Assembly (NCBI GenBank): GCA_963767685.1
Contig: CAVYEZ010000018.1
Location: forward strand, 1,054,001 to 1,118,000
Direction: 5' to 3'
Length of the DNA stretch: 64,000 nt
DNA from: Trebonia sp963767685
GTDB lineage: Bacteria > Actinomycetota > Actinomycetes > Streptosporangiales > Streptosporangiaceae
Positions 48,851 through 58,261 of the stretch are shown here, piece after piece. The position numbers were made by a program, and so were the translations under genes. The notes below the pieces were generated by a model. It ran no database searches and was not told the origin of the DNA. It was given only the letters and a program-made list of their open reading frames with translations. Every line of letters starts with the position of its first letter. Within the stretch, counting starts at the first letter, position 1.

Positions 48851-50302
48851 ATGCCCTCGTCTTCCTTCAGGCGGCAGGTTGCCGGGCAGCCCCTGGCGCA
48901 AGTCGACAACCCCGACCCGTTCGCGGTCCCGGTGTGGCGCTCGCCGGTCTACCAGACCCCCCACTTCGTGATCTGGCCGGTGCAGCTCGTCCGGCTGATC
49001 TGGCGCTTGATCTGGTTCGTCATCCGGCATCCCCTGCTCGGCGCCGCGTGTGCTTCGCTGATCTTCACCTGGCTCAAGCTGGGATGGCCGGGGCTGGTCG
49101 CCCTGGCGGCCTCCGGCTCGGTGGTGCTGGCCATCACCTACCTGTTGTGGCCGGGATGGTTCGCCCGGCACGTGGTCCAGGTGGCGCGGGACTTCTGGCG
49201 GCATTGGTTCTACCGGCGCCGCTGGATGGCCGCGATGACGCTTGCCGGGCTGGCCCCGTCTTACCGGGGCCGTGTCCTGGTGCCGGTCCTCGCCGGAGTG
49301 CACGCCGCTGGGGCGGTGGACCTGGTGAGAGTGCGGCTGGTGACCGGCCAGTCCCCGGACGCGTTCGCCGACCGGACGGTGAACCTCGCCCATGCGTTCG
49401 GCGCCCAGCTGTGCCGGGTCCGCGACTCGCGGCCGGGCCTGGTGACGTTGGAGTTCGTCCGCTCCGACACCCTCGCCGACCCGATCGGCGCCCTGCCGGT
49501 CGACCCGGTGGTGAACCTGGCCGCGCTGCCGGTCGGCCGCTGCGAGGACGGTACGCCGTGGCTGCTTCGCCTCCTCGGCTCGCACGTCCTGATCGCCGGG
49601 GCGACCGGATCGGGCAAGGGCTCGGTGATCTGGTCGGCGGTCCGGGCTATGCTGCCCGCCATCCTCGGTCGCTGGGTCCAGGTGTGGGCGCTCGATCCCA
49701 AGCGCATGGAGCTGTCCTTCGGCCGGGACCTGTTCACCCGCTACGCCGACACCGCGGCCGCCATGGTCGGGCTGCTCGAGGACGCCGTGTCGGAGATGCA
49801 CGACCGGGCCGCGAAGTTCGCCGGGACCACGCGCACCTTTACGCCGTCGACCGGGTTCCCGTTCCTGGTCGTGCTGGTCGACGAACTCGCGTTCCTCACC
49901 GCCTACCAGCCCGACCGGGATCTCCGTAAGAGAGCTGAGGCGGCGATAGCCACGCTGACCAGTCAGGGCCGGTCGGTGGGCGTGTGCGTGGTCGCGCTGC
50001 AAGACCCGCGCAAGGACGTGATCAGCCTCCGCAACCTGTTCCCGACCCGGATCGCGCTGCGCCTCGACGAGTCCGACCAGGTCGACATGGTGCTCGGGGA
50101 CGGGGCCCGCGACCGCGGCGCACTCGCCGACGAGATCTCCGCGCTGCCCCTGGTCGGTGCCGGGGTCGGCTATGTCCGGCTGGAGGGCTCACCGCAGGTG
50201 GTCCGGGTCCGCGCCGGCTACGTCGCCGACGAGGACATCCGCGTCATGGCCGCTGTAGCGGCGCACGAGCTCGGCGGGGACGGCGAGCCGTGGACGGAGT
50301 AA
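48851..50302 (+). CDS. FtsK/SpoIIIE-type DNA translocase, TraSA-like
   Basis: 483 residues. Two N-terminal membrane helices (VQLVRLIWRLIWFVIRHPLL, LVALAASGSVVLAITYLLW) and a motor domain with Walker A IAGATGSGKGSV near residue 250 and Walker B FLVVLVDELAF. AICEs use one such protein to move double-stranded DNA between hyphae. Note G-K-G-S in place of the usual G-K-S/T. Confidence 0.92.
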   Translation: MPSSSFRRQVAGQPLAQVDNPDPFAVPVWRSPVYQTPHFVIWPVQLVRLIWRLIWFVIRHPLLGAACASLIFTWLKLGWPGLVALAASGSVVLAITYLLWPGWFARHVVQVARDFWRHWFYRRRWMAAMTLAGLAPSYRGRVLVPVLAGVHAAGAVDLVRVRLVTGQSPDAFADRTVNLAHAFGAQLCRVRDSRPGLVTLEFVRSDTLADPIGALPVDPVVNLAALPVGRCEDGTPWLLRLLGSHVLIAGATGSGKGSVIWSAVRAMLPAILGRWVQVWALDPKRMELSFGRDLFTRYADTAAAMVGLLEDAVSEMHDRAAKFAGTTRTFTPSTGFPFLVVLVDELAFLTAYQPDRDLRKRAEAAIATLTSQGRSVGVCVVALQDPRKDVISLRNLFPTRIALRLDESDQVDMVLGDGARDRGALADEISALPLVGAGVGYVRLEGSPQVVRVRAGYVADEDIRVMAAVAAHELGGDGEPWTE

Positions 50303-50472
50303 CGCCGATCGTGTGGCGCACCGATGAGCCGTGCCCGGTCTGTGCGGCCGGGCTGTTCCTGATCGGCCACGGCGAGCCGGTGCAGGTCGCCGAGTGCCGC
50401 CTGTGCGGCTGGTCCGAACGCTGGGACCTGGCCCCCGACACAAGCAGCAAGGACGGGGGCGGTGCCGGATGA
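50290..50472 (+). CDS. Zinc-ribbon small protein of the AICE
   Basis: 60 residues, GTG 50290 inside the end of the FtsK gene. CPVC and CRLCGW knuckles form one zinc ribbon. Stop overlaps RepSA start (ATGA), so the three are coupled. Too short for most gene callers. Confidence 0.7.
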   Translation: MDGVTPIVWRTDEPCPVCAAGLFLIGHGEPVQVAECRLCGWSERWDLAPDTSSKDGGGAG

Positions 50473-52085
50473 CCAACGCCGCAGGGCGGAAGAAGACAAG
50501 GGCTGAGCGGCTGTCGATGCCGCTGGCCCGTGACGTGGTTAAGGACCTGGCCGTCGAGCACGGCGCGTGCATCCGGCCGGTCCAGCTCCGGCGTACCGAC
50601 CTGGCGACGGGGGAGACATCGCCGGTACTCGTCCCGTGCGGGCACACCCTCGCGTCGGTGTGCCCGTCGTGCGCCGAGCGGGCCAAGAACCTGCGGGCGG
50701 CGCAGTGCCGCGAGGGCTGGCACCTTGACCAGGAGCCGGTCATCGAGCCGGACGATCCCACCGACGAGCAGTCATGGCTGATCCAGACCCGCGCCGACGC
50801 GCAGGCCGCACGGGACGCCGACGAGGCACGCGGCGAGGACATGACCGGCTGGGACCACGAGCTAGCCGGCCTGGACGAGCAGATCAATGAAGCCGGGATG
50901 CGCGGCAACGTGCTGCCCGCGCGATCACAACGCCGGCACCGCTCGACCAGGCGGCGGCAAGACACAGCGCCGCTACCCAAGCGGGCCGTCGACCCCCGCA
51001 CGGTCGGCAAGGCCTACACCACGCCGGATGGCAAGACGTTCCGCCCGTCGCTGTTCATCACGCTCACCTGCCCGTCCTACGGGCGCGTCAAAGGCGATGG
51101 GACGCCGGTCGACCCGGCCGCCTACGACTACACTGCGGCGGCCCGCGACGCGCTGCACTTGGCCGCGCTGTTCGACCGGTTCATGCAGAACCTGCGTCGG
51201 TTCATCGGCTACGACGTGCAGTACTTCGCCGCCATTGAGCCGCAACGCCGCCTCGCCCCGCACGTCCACCTCGCTATGCGCGGCACTGTCTCCCGCGCCG
51301 AACTCCGCGAGGTCATCGCCGCCACCTACCACCAGGTGTGGTGGCCGTCGACCAGCGTGGTTCGCTTCGAGGGTGGCAACCTACCGGTCTGGGACGAGGA
51401 CAAAGCGTCTTACCTCGACCCGGGCACGGGCGAAGTCCTGCCGACCTGGGACGAAGCGCTCGACACGATCGGCACCGAGGACGAGCCGTTGCACGTGGCC
51501 CGGTTCGGCGACCGTTTCGATGCGCAAGGCGTCCTGGCCGGTTCCAGGGACGCGAACAAGTGCATCGGTTACCTCACCAAGTACCTGACCAAGCACGTCG
51601 CCGACTGCCACCAAGCGCAGACCGGCGACCAGGTGCGCCACGCTAACCGGCTCGCCGACGCGCTGCGCTACGAGCCGTGCTCGCCGACCTGCGCGAACTG
51701 GCTCCGCTACGGCGTATAGCCCAAGAACGCCAAGCCCGGCCTGCGGCCGGGCGCGTGCAAGGGCAAGGCCCACCGCCGTGAGTACCTCGGCTACGCCGGA
51801 CGCCGCGTGCTGGTCTCCCGCAAGTGGTCCGGCAAAACCCTCGCCGACCACCGCGCCGACCGCAAGAACTGGCTGATGGACACCCTGGGCCTTCCGCCCA
51901 CCGACCCGGACCGCTACGCCTGGGAACCCGTAGCGCCCGGCGACGAGGATCACATGCCTGTCGGCCGCCGGCTGCTGCACGTCGTCGCCGACCGCATCCG
52001 CTGGCAACACGCACTCGACCAGGCCCGAAGACGCGCCCAAGGCCTCCCGCCCGACGACATCTCGGCACCCGGGCAAGCGGCGTGA
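50469..52085 (+). pseudogene. repSA: RepSA replication initiator interrupted by an amber codon
   Basis: From ATG 50469 to the TAG at 51717-51719 and on in the same frame to 52085, the sequence forms one RepSA-type rolling-circle initiator of about 538 residues. Features: C-x2-C pairs (CGHTLASVCPSCAERAKN), FITLTCPSYG (motif 1), EPQRRLAPHVHLAMRG (HxH, motif 2), KCIGYLTKYLTKH (YxxK, motif 3). After the TAG comes PKNAKPGLRPG, EYLGYAGRRVLVSRKWSGKT. Relatives have Gln (CAG) at the TAG site, so a C-to-T change is likely. The first part keeps all catalytic motifs and might still act. Confidence 0.85.
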
Positions 52086-52102
52086 CCGGGGGAGGGGGCG
52101 GA

Positions 52103-52387
52103 GTGTCGGACCGCCTACTTACCGTGACGGAAGCCGCCGAACTGCTCCGAACCTCCGAGCGCTTCCCGCGTCGACTGATCGCCGAGCGGCGCATTCGCTT
52201 CACCCGAGTTGGACGCCATGTCCGCATACCCGAGTCCGCACTGCGCGAGTTCGTCGCCGCCGGACTCGTCGAACCCATCACAACTAAGAGAAAGGGGTAC
52301 GCGGCATTATGGCCAAACGATTCGGCCGAGTCCGGAAACTGCCGTCAGGCCGATACCAGGCGCGTTATCCGGGGCCTGACGGCATAG
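52103..52387 (+). CDS. xis: Excisionase (MerR-like HTH)
   Basis: 94 residues from GTG 52103 with GGGGGAGGGGG 6 nt upstream. LTVTEAAELLRTSERFPRRL, IRFTRVGRHVRIPESALREF is the HTH_17 excisionase pattern. The C-terminus overlaps the integrase gene by 79 bp, longer than needed for coupling. Directs excision with the integrase. Confidence 0.85.
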   Translation: MSDRLLTVTEAAELLRTSERFPRRLIAERRIRFTRVGRHVRIPESALREFVAAGLVEPITTKRKGYAALWPNDSAESGNCRQADTRRVIRGLTA

Positions 52388-53454
52388 ACCGGCCTGCGCC
52401 AGAGACCTTCGCCACCAAGACTGACGCCGATGTCTGGCTCACCATGAAGGAAGCCGAGATCCGCCGTGACGACTGGATAGACCCTGAAGCAGGAGCGGTT
52501 CTAGTCGCAGACTTCGGCGCGACGTGGATCGAGGAACGCCCCGGCCTCCGGCCGAAGACCGTCAGGCTCTACGGTTACCTCCTGCGCGCTCACATCGCGC
52601 CGCACTTCGCGGCGGTCACCATCGCCGGTGTCACTCTCGCCCGGGTCCGTCGCTGGCGCAAGACCCTGCTCGACTCCGGGGTCAGCGCGGTCACCGCGGC
52701 TAAGGCATACCGGTTGCTGCGGGCAATTCTCAACACTGCGGTTGATGACGGGCTGATCCGCCACAACCCGTGCCGGGTCAAGGGTGCTGACAAGGAGACC
52801 TCGCCCGAACGCCCGGTCCTGACCGTGGCGCAGGTCTTCGCCCTGGCCGACGCCATCGGGCTGCGCTATAGCGTGCTCGTCTTGCTGGCCACCTTCGCCA
52901 GTCTTCGCTGGGCGGAACTCGCCGCGCTTCGCCCCGAAGACATCGACTTGGACACATGCACTGTCCGGGTAACCCGCCAGATCGACTACCTGCCCGGCGG
53001 CGGCCACTCGTTCGGGCCGCCCAAGTCCAAGGCAGGCCGACGGGTCGTCCCGTTGCCCGATCTCATCGCGCCCGACCTCCGAAAGCACCTAGACGGGCTG
53101 GGCCCGGCGGCGGTGCTCGTCTTCACTAGCCCCGAAGGGGCGCCGCTGCGTCACAGCAACTTCTACCGCCGCGCATGGATGCCCGCTCTCAAAGCGGTCG
53201 GCTTGTCGGGCGTTCACCTTCACGACCTTCGGCATACCGGCAACCAATTCTCCGCCGACGCGGGCGCGAATATCCGTGAACTTATGGAACGCATGGGCCA
53301 CGACTCAACGCGGGCCGCACTCATCTACCTCCACAGCTCGGCGGAACGTCAGCGGGCAATAGCCGATCAGGTTGGTAGGAATGCGAAAGCCGCGCTTGGC
53401 AAGTCCAAGAGATCGGGCACGCAACGGGCACGCGATCGGGCCGGGAAGCCGTGA
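52309..53454 (+). CDS. int: Tyrosine site-specific integrase
   Basis: 381 residues. Arm-binding N-terminal domain, SAM-like core and catalytic domain with R200, H305-x2-R308, H331 and Y340. RBS AGAAAGGGG. It ends 7 bp from the 3' end of tRNA-Arg(UCU), the usual attachment arrangement for pSAM2-like elements. The element therefore lies on the left of the tRNA. Confidence 0.95.
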   Translation: MAKRFGRVRKLPSGRYQARYPGPDGIDRPAPETFATKTDADVWLTMKEAEIRRDDWIDPEAGAVLVADFGATWIEERPGLRPKTVRLYGYLLRAHIAPHFAAVTIAGVTLARVRRWRKTLLDSGVSAVTAAKAYRLLRAILNTAVDDGLIRHNPCRVKGADKETSPERPVLTVAQVFALADAIGLRYSVLVLLATFASLRWAELAALRPEDIDLDTCTVRVTRQIDYLPGGGHSFGPPKSKAGRRVVPLPDLIAPDLRKHLDGLGPAAVLVFTSPEGAPLRHSNFYRRAWMPALKAVGLSGVHLHDLRHTGNQFSADAGANIRELMERMGHDSTRAALIYLHSSAERQRAIADQVGRNAKAALGKSKRSGTQRARDRAGKP

Positions 53455-53461
53455 AACGGTG

Positions 53462-53535
53462 TGCGCCAGGCAGGACTCGAACCCGCGACCCGCTGCTTAG
53501 AAGGCAGCCGCTCTATCCGACTGAGCTACTGGCGC
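53462..53535 (-). tRNA. tRNA-Arg (anticodon UCU)
   Basis: Seven-pair acceptor stem (GCGCCAG/CTGGCGC), D arm TAGCTCAGTCGGATAGAGC, anticodon stem GCTGC-CTTCTAA-GCAGC with TCT at 53499-53501, and T arm GGGTTCGAGTCC. No CCA encoded. Reads AGA/AGG. Its 3' end touches the integrase gene and should hold the att core. Confidence 0.95.
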
Positions 53536-53784
53536 TCGGTGACCATTGTGCACGGCGTAGATCACGCGTCGGCCACGCTGAGGTCGCAGTCCGCGAGGGT
53601 AGCGATCATAGTCAATATACCGAACGGAAGCGGCTGACTCCCTCCCGGCATCACGTTTCATCATTTTTGGCGGCATTGCCGGCTAATCGCCAGTTGCCGG
53701 GCGCACACGCCCCGTAGGGTTGGCGCATAGCCAACGCTCCGATGGCGGAGGTCCCGGTGAGCCGGTTCGAGGGGGCGCGGTTAC

Positions 53785-56130
53785 GTGACCGTCAGCAGCG
53801 ATGCGACCAGCGGAATGTCGGCCGCGGCCGGCGATCAGGGCCCTGGCGGAGGCGGCCACGGCAGCTCAGGATTCATCCCCGCGCAGGCCGACTGCTTCAC
53901 TCCCCGGCCGCAGACCGGGCCAGGGCCGCTGTCCGCGGTGCCCGAGGGACGGTGCCTCGTCCTCGCCGGGCCGTCGCGGTCCCGCGATGACATGGGAAGC
54001 CCGGCCCACGGCACGGGGAAGACGCAGCTCGCGGCCCACCTCGCGCGCACCTGGCAGGCGGAGAACCCTGGTGGCCCGCTGATCTGGCTGGACGCCGGCA
54101 GCAGGGACGCGCTTCTCTCCGGTTACGCGCAGGCCGTCGCCGCTGCCAGGGCCGGCGGCTGGTCGATGACCATCCCCGCGGACACGGTGTCGGCGGACAG
54201 CGCGGAGCTGACCGCCGGGCGCTTCCTCGCCGGCCTGGCCGAAGCGAGCGGGCCGTGGCTCGTCGTCATGGACGGCCTGGCCGATCCCGCCGACGCCGAA
54301 GGGTTGTGGCCGAGCGGCCCGTCCGGCCGCCTGCTGGTGACGGCGGGGCCGGGCGTGGCGGTCCCCGGTGCGCCGCACCCGGTCGTGTCGAGCGTCGGGC
54401 CGTTCAGCTCGCACGAGGGCCTCACCTACCTGATGGCCAGGCTGAGCACGGATCCCGACCAGCGGCTCGGCGCGGTTGACCTCGCCGAGGAACTCGCCTG
54501 CGACCCGATGGCGCTCGTCCAGGCCAGCGCGGCCATCGCCAGCGCGGGGCTCAGCTGCCGGGACTACCACGAGCTGTACGTCAAGCGGCTTCAGCAGATC
54601 ACCGGCGTGTCCAGGGCCACGCCCGCCGCCATGGCGGTGACCTGGACGCTGTCCGTGGAGTGCGCGGACGAGCTCGCGCCGGGCGGCGCGCCCCAGGTGT
54701 GCCTGGCGGTCGCGGCTCTCCTCGGCTCCGCCGGGATACCCGAGACCGTCTTCGCGACCCGCGCCCTGGCCGATTTCTTCGCCAGGACGCCCGGCGGGGC
54801 GGACGGGTCTGGCCGGGTCCGCTCCGCGCTCACCAGCCTGCGCAACGTCGGCCTGATCCACGTCGACGGCGGCCTGGTCCTGCTGCAGCAGTCGCTGCGC
54901 GCCGCGGTGTTCGCCGCCACGCCCGACACGCTGCGGGCGGAGGCCGCCGCGGCGGCCGCGGCCGCCCTGCGGGAGTCCTGGCCGGACGACGCGGCGCAGC
55001 CCGCGCTCGCCAGCCGGTTCCGCGCCTGCGCGGCCGGCCTGCGGGAGGCGGCGGGCGACGCCCTGTGGGCGGACGGCTCGTACCAGGTGCTGTTCCGCGC
55101 CGGGCAGAGCCTCGACGCCGCGCGGATCACCGGGCCCGCGGTCGGCCACTGGCGCGCGGTGGCCACGGCGATGGAGCGGCGGTTCGGCGCCGCGCACGAG
55201 GACGCGCAGCTGGCCGTCGCCCGGCTGGCGAGCGCCGCGCTGGCCGCCGGGCTCGGCAGCGACGCGGTCGCGCTGTACCACCGGGTCCTTGAGACCCAGG
55301 CCAGGTACCTGGGCGGGGATCATCCGCGAACCATCGCGGCCCAGGCTGAGTACGGGACCGCCCTGCTCGCCGTCGGCCGGCCGGACGACGCCATCCCGGT
55401 CCTGGAGAGCGTCCTCGCCGCCTGCGAGCGGGTCGGTGGCATCAACGGGGTGGACGCCCTGGGCGTGCAGGACGGTCTGGGCGCCGCCTACCAGGAGGCA
55501 GGACGGCACAAGGACGCGATCAGGATGATCGAGCGCACGCTCGCCGAGCGCGAGCGCCGCCAGGGCGTAGACCACCCAGAGGCGATCAGGACGCGGCGCC
55601 GGCTCGCGCGCGCGTGGCTGGACGCGGGCCGCGCCAAGGACGCGATCAAGCACGGCAGCCGCGCGCTTGAGGGTGCCGAGCGGGTGCTCGGTCCCGACAG
55701 CCCGGACACCATCGACGCGGTCACCGTGCTCGCATCGGCGCACCACGCCGCCCGCCGGGTCAGGGACGCGATCTCGCTGTACGAGCGGGCGCTCGCCGAC
55801 CGGGAGCGGGTGCAGGGCGCCGATCACCCGGAGACGATCGGCGTGCGCGGCAACCTCGCGTCCGCCTACCATTCGGCCGGCCGGATCCCGAGCGCGATCG
55901 ACCTCTACGAGCGGACCAGGGCGGACTGCCAGCGGGTGCTCGGCGCGGACCACCCGGACACGCTGGCGACGCGGGCCAACCTGGCGCACGCCTACTACGC
56001 CGTGGGCCGCCTCGCCGACGCCCGCACGCTGCTGACGGCCACGCTCGCCGACTGCGAGCGGGCGCTCGCCCCGGGCGACCCGCTGACCGTCGCGGTCCGC
56101 GACAGCCTGACGGCGATGGCCGACGCCTAA
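53785..56130 (+). CDS. NTPase-TPR (NB-ARC/FxsT-like) protein
   Basis: 781 residues from GTG 53785. Low-complexity N-terminus, then a P-loop domain with Walker A SPAHGTGKTQLAAHLA near residue 75 and Walker B PWLVVMDGLADP, a winged-helix region (VGLIHVDGGLVLLQQSLR) and at least six 42-residue TPR units of kinesin-light-chain type from about residue 480 (GADHPETIGVRGNLASAYHS, GRIPSAIDLYERTRADCQR). STAND-type signal ATPases of this layout act in signalling and defence. It stands alone next to the tRNA/AICE border. Confidence 0.85.
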   Translation: MTVSSDATSGMSAAAGDQGPGGGGHGSSGFIPAQADCFTPRPQTGPGPLSAVPEGRCLVLAGPSRSRDDMGSPAHGTGKTQLAAHLARTWQAENPGGPLIWLDAGSRDALLSGYAQAVAAARAGGWSMTIPADTVSADSAELTAGRFLAGLAEASGPWLVVMDGLADPADAEGLWPSGPSGRLLVTAGPGVAVPGAPHPVVSSVGPFSSHEGLTYLMARLSTDPDQRLGAVDLAEELACDPMALVQASAAIASAGLSCRDYHELYVKRLQQITGVSRATPAAMAVTWTLSVECADELAPGGAPQVCLAVAALLGSAGIPETVFATRALADFFARTPGGADGSGRVRSALTSLRNVGLIHVDGGLVLLQQSLRAAVFAATPDTLRAEAAAAAAAALRESWPDDAAQPALASRFRACAAGLREAAGDALWADGSYQVLFRAGQSLDAARITGPAVGHWRAVATAMERRFGAAHEDAQLAVARLASAALAAGLGSDAVALYHRVLETQARYLGGDHPRTIAAQAEYGTALLAVGRPDDAIPVLESVLAACERVGGINGVDALGVQDGLGAAYQEAGRHKDAIRMIERTLAERERRQGVDHPEAIRTRRRLARAWLDAGRAKDAIKHGSRALEGAERVLGPDSPDTIDAVTVLASAHHAARRVRDAISLYERALADRERVQGADHPETIGVRGNLASAYHSAGRIPSAIDLYERTRADCQRVLGADHPDTLATRANLAHAYYAVGRLADARTLLTATLADCERALAPGDPLTVAVRDSLTAMADA

Positions 56131-56545
56131 ACCATCTTGTAGATCTTGTAGGTTTTGCCGGACTTACCGCGGCCAGGTACGCGCGGCGAGCGTGCGGGCG
56201 GTCACGTGAGGTGGCCGCCCTAGATCACGCCGAGCCACCAGAGCGCAGGCTTTATAGCGGCGAGCCCGATAGCGCTCGTGGAGTGCCGCTCGGGCTCGTT
56301 GCGAAAGTGCTGGCCGCATCCGCGGGCGTTAAGGTGCAGGCGGTCACGTTGAGCGGACGCGCCCCTCCCCGGTGGCCGTAGCAATAAACCGAGAAGTGTG
56401 GCTGGTGCAGGCGTCTGGCGTAGGCAGGGGGCGTGCGCGATCACTCAGGCGCGGGTCGGCGCGGGCTGGCCGGCCGTGGTGGCCGTCACCGCAGCGGTAC
56501 CGGTGGCTGGGGCGATCACGAAGACACCCCGATCAGTCGGCGTCG
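56131..56545. other. Intergenic stretch with a repeat copy
   Basis: 415 bp, no supported gene. ATCTTGTAG occurs twice at 56134-56150. Holds the left copy of the 35-bp repeat (56309-56343). Confidence 0.5.
56309..56343. repeat. 35-bp imperfect direct repeat, left copy
   Basis: 30 of 35 positions match 57561-57595, same orientation. The two copies flank the toxin-antitoxin-like pair. Confidence 0.6.
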
Positions 56546-56989
56546 TTACGCCCCTCGTCGGCGAGGGCCGCGCCGCCCAGCGGAGCGGATAATCAAGTCA
56601 GCGATAGTGTCGCCAAAGTTGGGGGGCGGCGTGCCATCCTCACCGCAGCACGGGGGTTTGGACCGTCCGGCTCCGTCTGGCAGGGCGGTGCCAAGCAACG
56701 CATAGAGTTCGGCGTACACGTCGCGACCCGGGTCCGTGTCGTGTGGTCCTATGAGGAGTATGCAGGCCCGGCGTGGTGATTCGAACGCTACGACAACTCT
56801 TAGCGCTCCTCGCAGGTGCTTGACGCACAGGCGGCTGAGCGGAGTAGGACCGCTCAGCCGGTAGGCGAGTGCGGCACAGCCGTTGCGAGCCAAGTCGTCG
56901 AGGAAGGCGCTGAAAGCCCGAGAGTGCGTCCGGTCAAGGGCTGCTATTTGTTGTTGCGCGCGAAGTGTGGAGATTACCTCAAGAGACAC
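56546..56989 (-). CDS. RelE/HigB-like toxin candidate
   Basis: 147 residues. ALDRTHSRAFSAFLDDLARN, LCVKHLRGALRVVVAFES and RRACILLIGPHD follow the RelE-fold order (helix pair, then strand with VKHLRG-x-LRV). Last 45 residues are extra and basic. It starts 17 bp after the antitoxin-like gene. Function by context and fold pattern only. Confidence 0.6.
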   Translation of the reverse strand: MSLEVISTLRAQQQIAALDRTHSRAFSAFLDDLARNGCAALAYRLSGPTPLSRLCVKHLRGALRVVVAFESPRRACILLIGPHDTDPGRDVYAELYALLGTALPDGAGRSKPPCCGEDGTPPPNFGDTIADLIIRSAGRRGPRRRGA

Positions 56990-57006
56990 ATGTAATACTT
57001 CACGTG

Positions 57007-57471
57007 CTACTTGTCGTCTGTATCCGATGCCGGGCGAAGGACGACAACTTCACCGCATCGCAGTTGCTCGATGCTTTCCTGGAGATCACGGTGGTTGAGG
57101 AGAGCCTGGTCTTCGAGCCGGTGCCACACGTGCTCAAGCAGGTCCCTGTCGAGGCCGTCGGCGCGTACCGTGCGGAGGATATGGCTGACCTCGTGCACGC
57201 TGGGGACGTCCAGAAGCAGCCGGGGTGACTGCTGGTGCGTCGACAGGAGCCCGGCCGCCGCCCAGGCTCGGACCGTTTTCTCACTCAGACCGAGGATCTT
57301 CGCGGCGATAACGGGCCGGACGCTGCCCTCCTCGGCGAGGGCATCACGGGAGACGGCTAGCAGCTTCGCGCGACGATCGTCGCCTTCAGGCAGCGTGCTG
57401 GCTACTTCCTCAATGACTTCCACTCGCTCGAACAGGCTGCGTATGCGCTGTTCTTCGGTCGCGACGGACAA
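57007..57471 (-). CDS. HTH antitoxin-like protein
   Basis: 154 residues. MerR/HTH_17-like HTH in the middle (VRPVIAAKILGLSEKTVRAW), acidic helices on both sides. First gene of a two-gene leftward unit with the RelE-like gene, the order of a type II toxin-antitoxin operon. Confidence 0.65.
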   Translation of the reverse strand: MSVATEEQRIRSLFERVEVIEEVASTLPEGDDRRAKLLAVSRDALAEEGSVRPVIAAKILGLSEKTVRAWAAAGLLSTHQQSPRLLLDVPSVHEVSHILRTVRADGLDRDLLEHVWHRLEDQALLNHRDLQESIEQLRCGEVVVLRPASDTDDK

Positions 57472-57560
57472 GGCGCCTCCCTTCCATGATCTGATGCTTC
57501 CGATTATCGGCTAGATCCTCGGAATCCGCTACTGCGGCTCGAGTGGGTTGTCGGGAACGC

Positions 57561-57595
57561 GCTGGCCGCGTCCGTTCGCGTTAAGGTGCGGGCGG
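57561..57595. repeat. 35-bp imperfect direct repeat, right copy
   Basis: Partner of 56309-56343. On the minus strand both copies encode a similar peptide (HLNANGRGQ and HLNARGCGQ), so they may be relics of one short gene. Confidence 0.6.
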
Positions 57596-57644
57596 CGAAG
57601 GAACCATCCGCTATCGGGCTGAGCCGCGCGGGCGTTGTCCGAAC

Positions 57645-58154
57645 TCAGTCGGTGCTGGCGCGCGGGACTCCCGGGACGGCATCCTCGCGGCAAGGTTCCC
57701 CGGCGAGGTGGACGAGGATGCGCTCGCTGAGGCCGGCGAGCGTGTCGAGTTCGGCGGGGGTGAACAGGTCGATCATGTGCCGGCGCACGTTGCGGACGTG
57801 CTCGGGGGCCGCGTCCTCGATGGCGCGGCGACCGGCGGGCAGCAGGACGATCATTGCGCTGCGGCGGTCGGCGGGGTTGGGTTCGCGGGCGACCAGGCCC
57901 TGTTCCTGCAGGCGCCGGACCTGGTGGGAGAGCCGGCTCTTCTCCCAGCGGAGCAGGGTGCCCATTTCCTGCGCGGGCATGCTGCCCTCGGGCAGCCCCG
58001 CGAGGACCGCGAGGACCTCGTAGTCGGCCTCCGTCAGCCCTGAGTCCCGGAGCAGGAGCCGGTTCACGCACACGGTGAGCTGATGGTGCGCGTGCATGAA
58101 GGCCCGCCAGGCGCGGTCTTCCCGGGCGTCGAGCCACTGCGGTTCCGTCGGCAT
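57645..58154 (-). CDS. MarR-family regulator
   Basis: 169 residues. Typical MarR layout: HHQLTVCVNRLLLRDSGLTE, then winged HTH EGSMPAQEMGTLLRWEKSRL, HQVRRLQEQGLVAREPN and PADRRSAMIVLLPAGR wing. Divergent from a VOC/NTF2/oxidoreductase cluster; three copies of a GGTTGA-type palindrome in the gap are its likely sites. Confidence 0.93.
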   Translation of the reverse strand: MPTEPQWLDAREDRAWRAFMHAHHQLTVCVNRLLLRDSGLTEADYEVLAVLAGLPEGSMPAQEMGTLLRWEKSRLSHQVRRLQEQGLVAREPNPADRRSAMIVLLPAGRRAIEDAAPEHVRNVRRHMIDLFTPAELDTLAGLSERILVHLAGEPCREDAVPGVPRASTD

Positions 58155-58173
58155 TCCCCCATGCTAGCCGAAT

Positions 58174-58232
58174 GGTTGACGACTCACCCAAATGCTCATA
58201 TGGTTGGAGCGTCAACGGTTGAGCACTCAACC
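58174..58232. promoter_or_regulatory. Three MarR-type operators
   Basis: GGTTGAC-GA-CTCACCC (58174-58189), GGTTGGA-GC-GTCAACG (58202-58217) and GGTTGAG-CA-CTCAACC (58217-58232, perfect arms). They fill the 107-bp gap between the divergent MarR and VOC genes. Confidence 0.65.
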
Positions 58233-58261
58233 AAATGAATGCCCATCGGAAGGAAGCAATC

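Noticed and set aside
16121..51719. TAG read as a sense codon (amber recoding), suggested by in-frame TAG in the HNH gene and RepSA
   Set aside because: Several intact genes in the window end in TAG (SDR at 19578, KorSA-like gene at 47937, MBL gene at 9639), so the code is standard and these are nonsense changes or errors.
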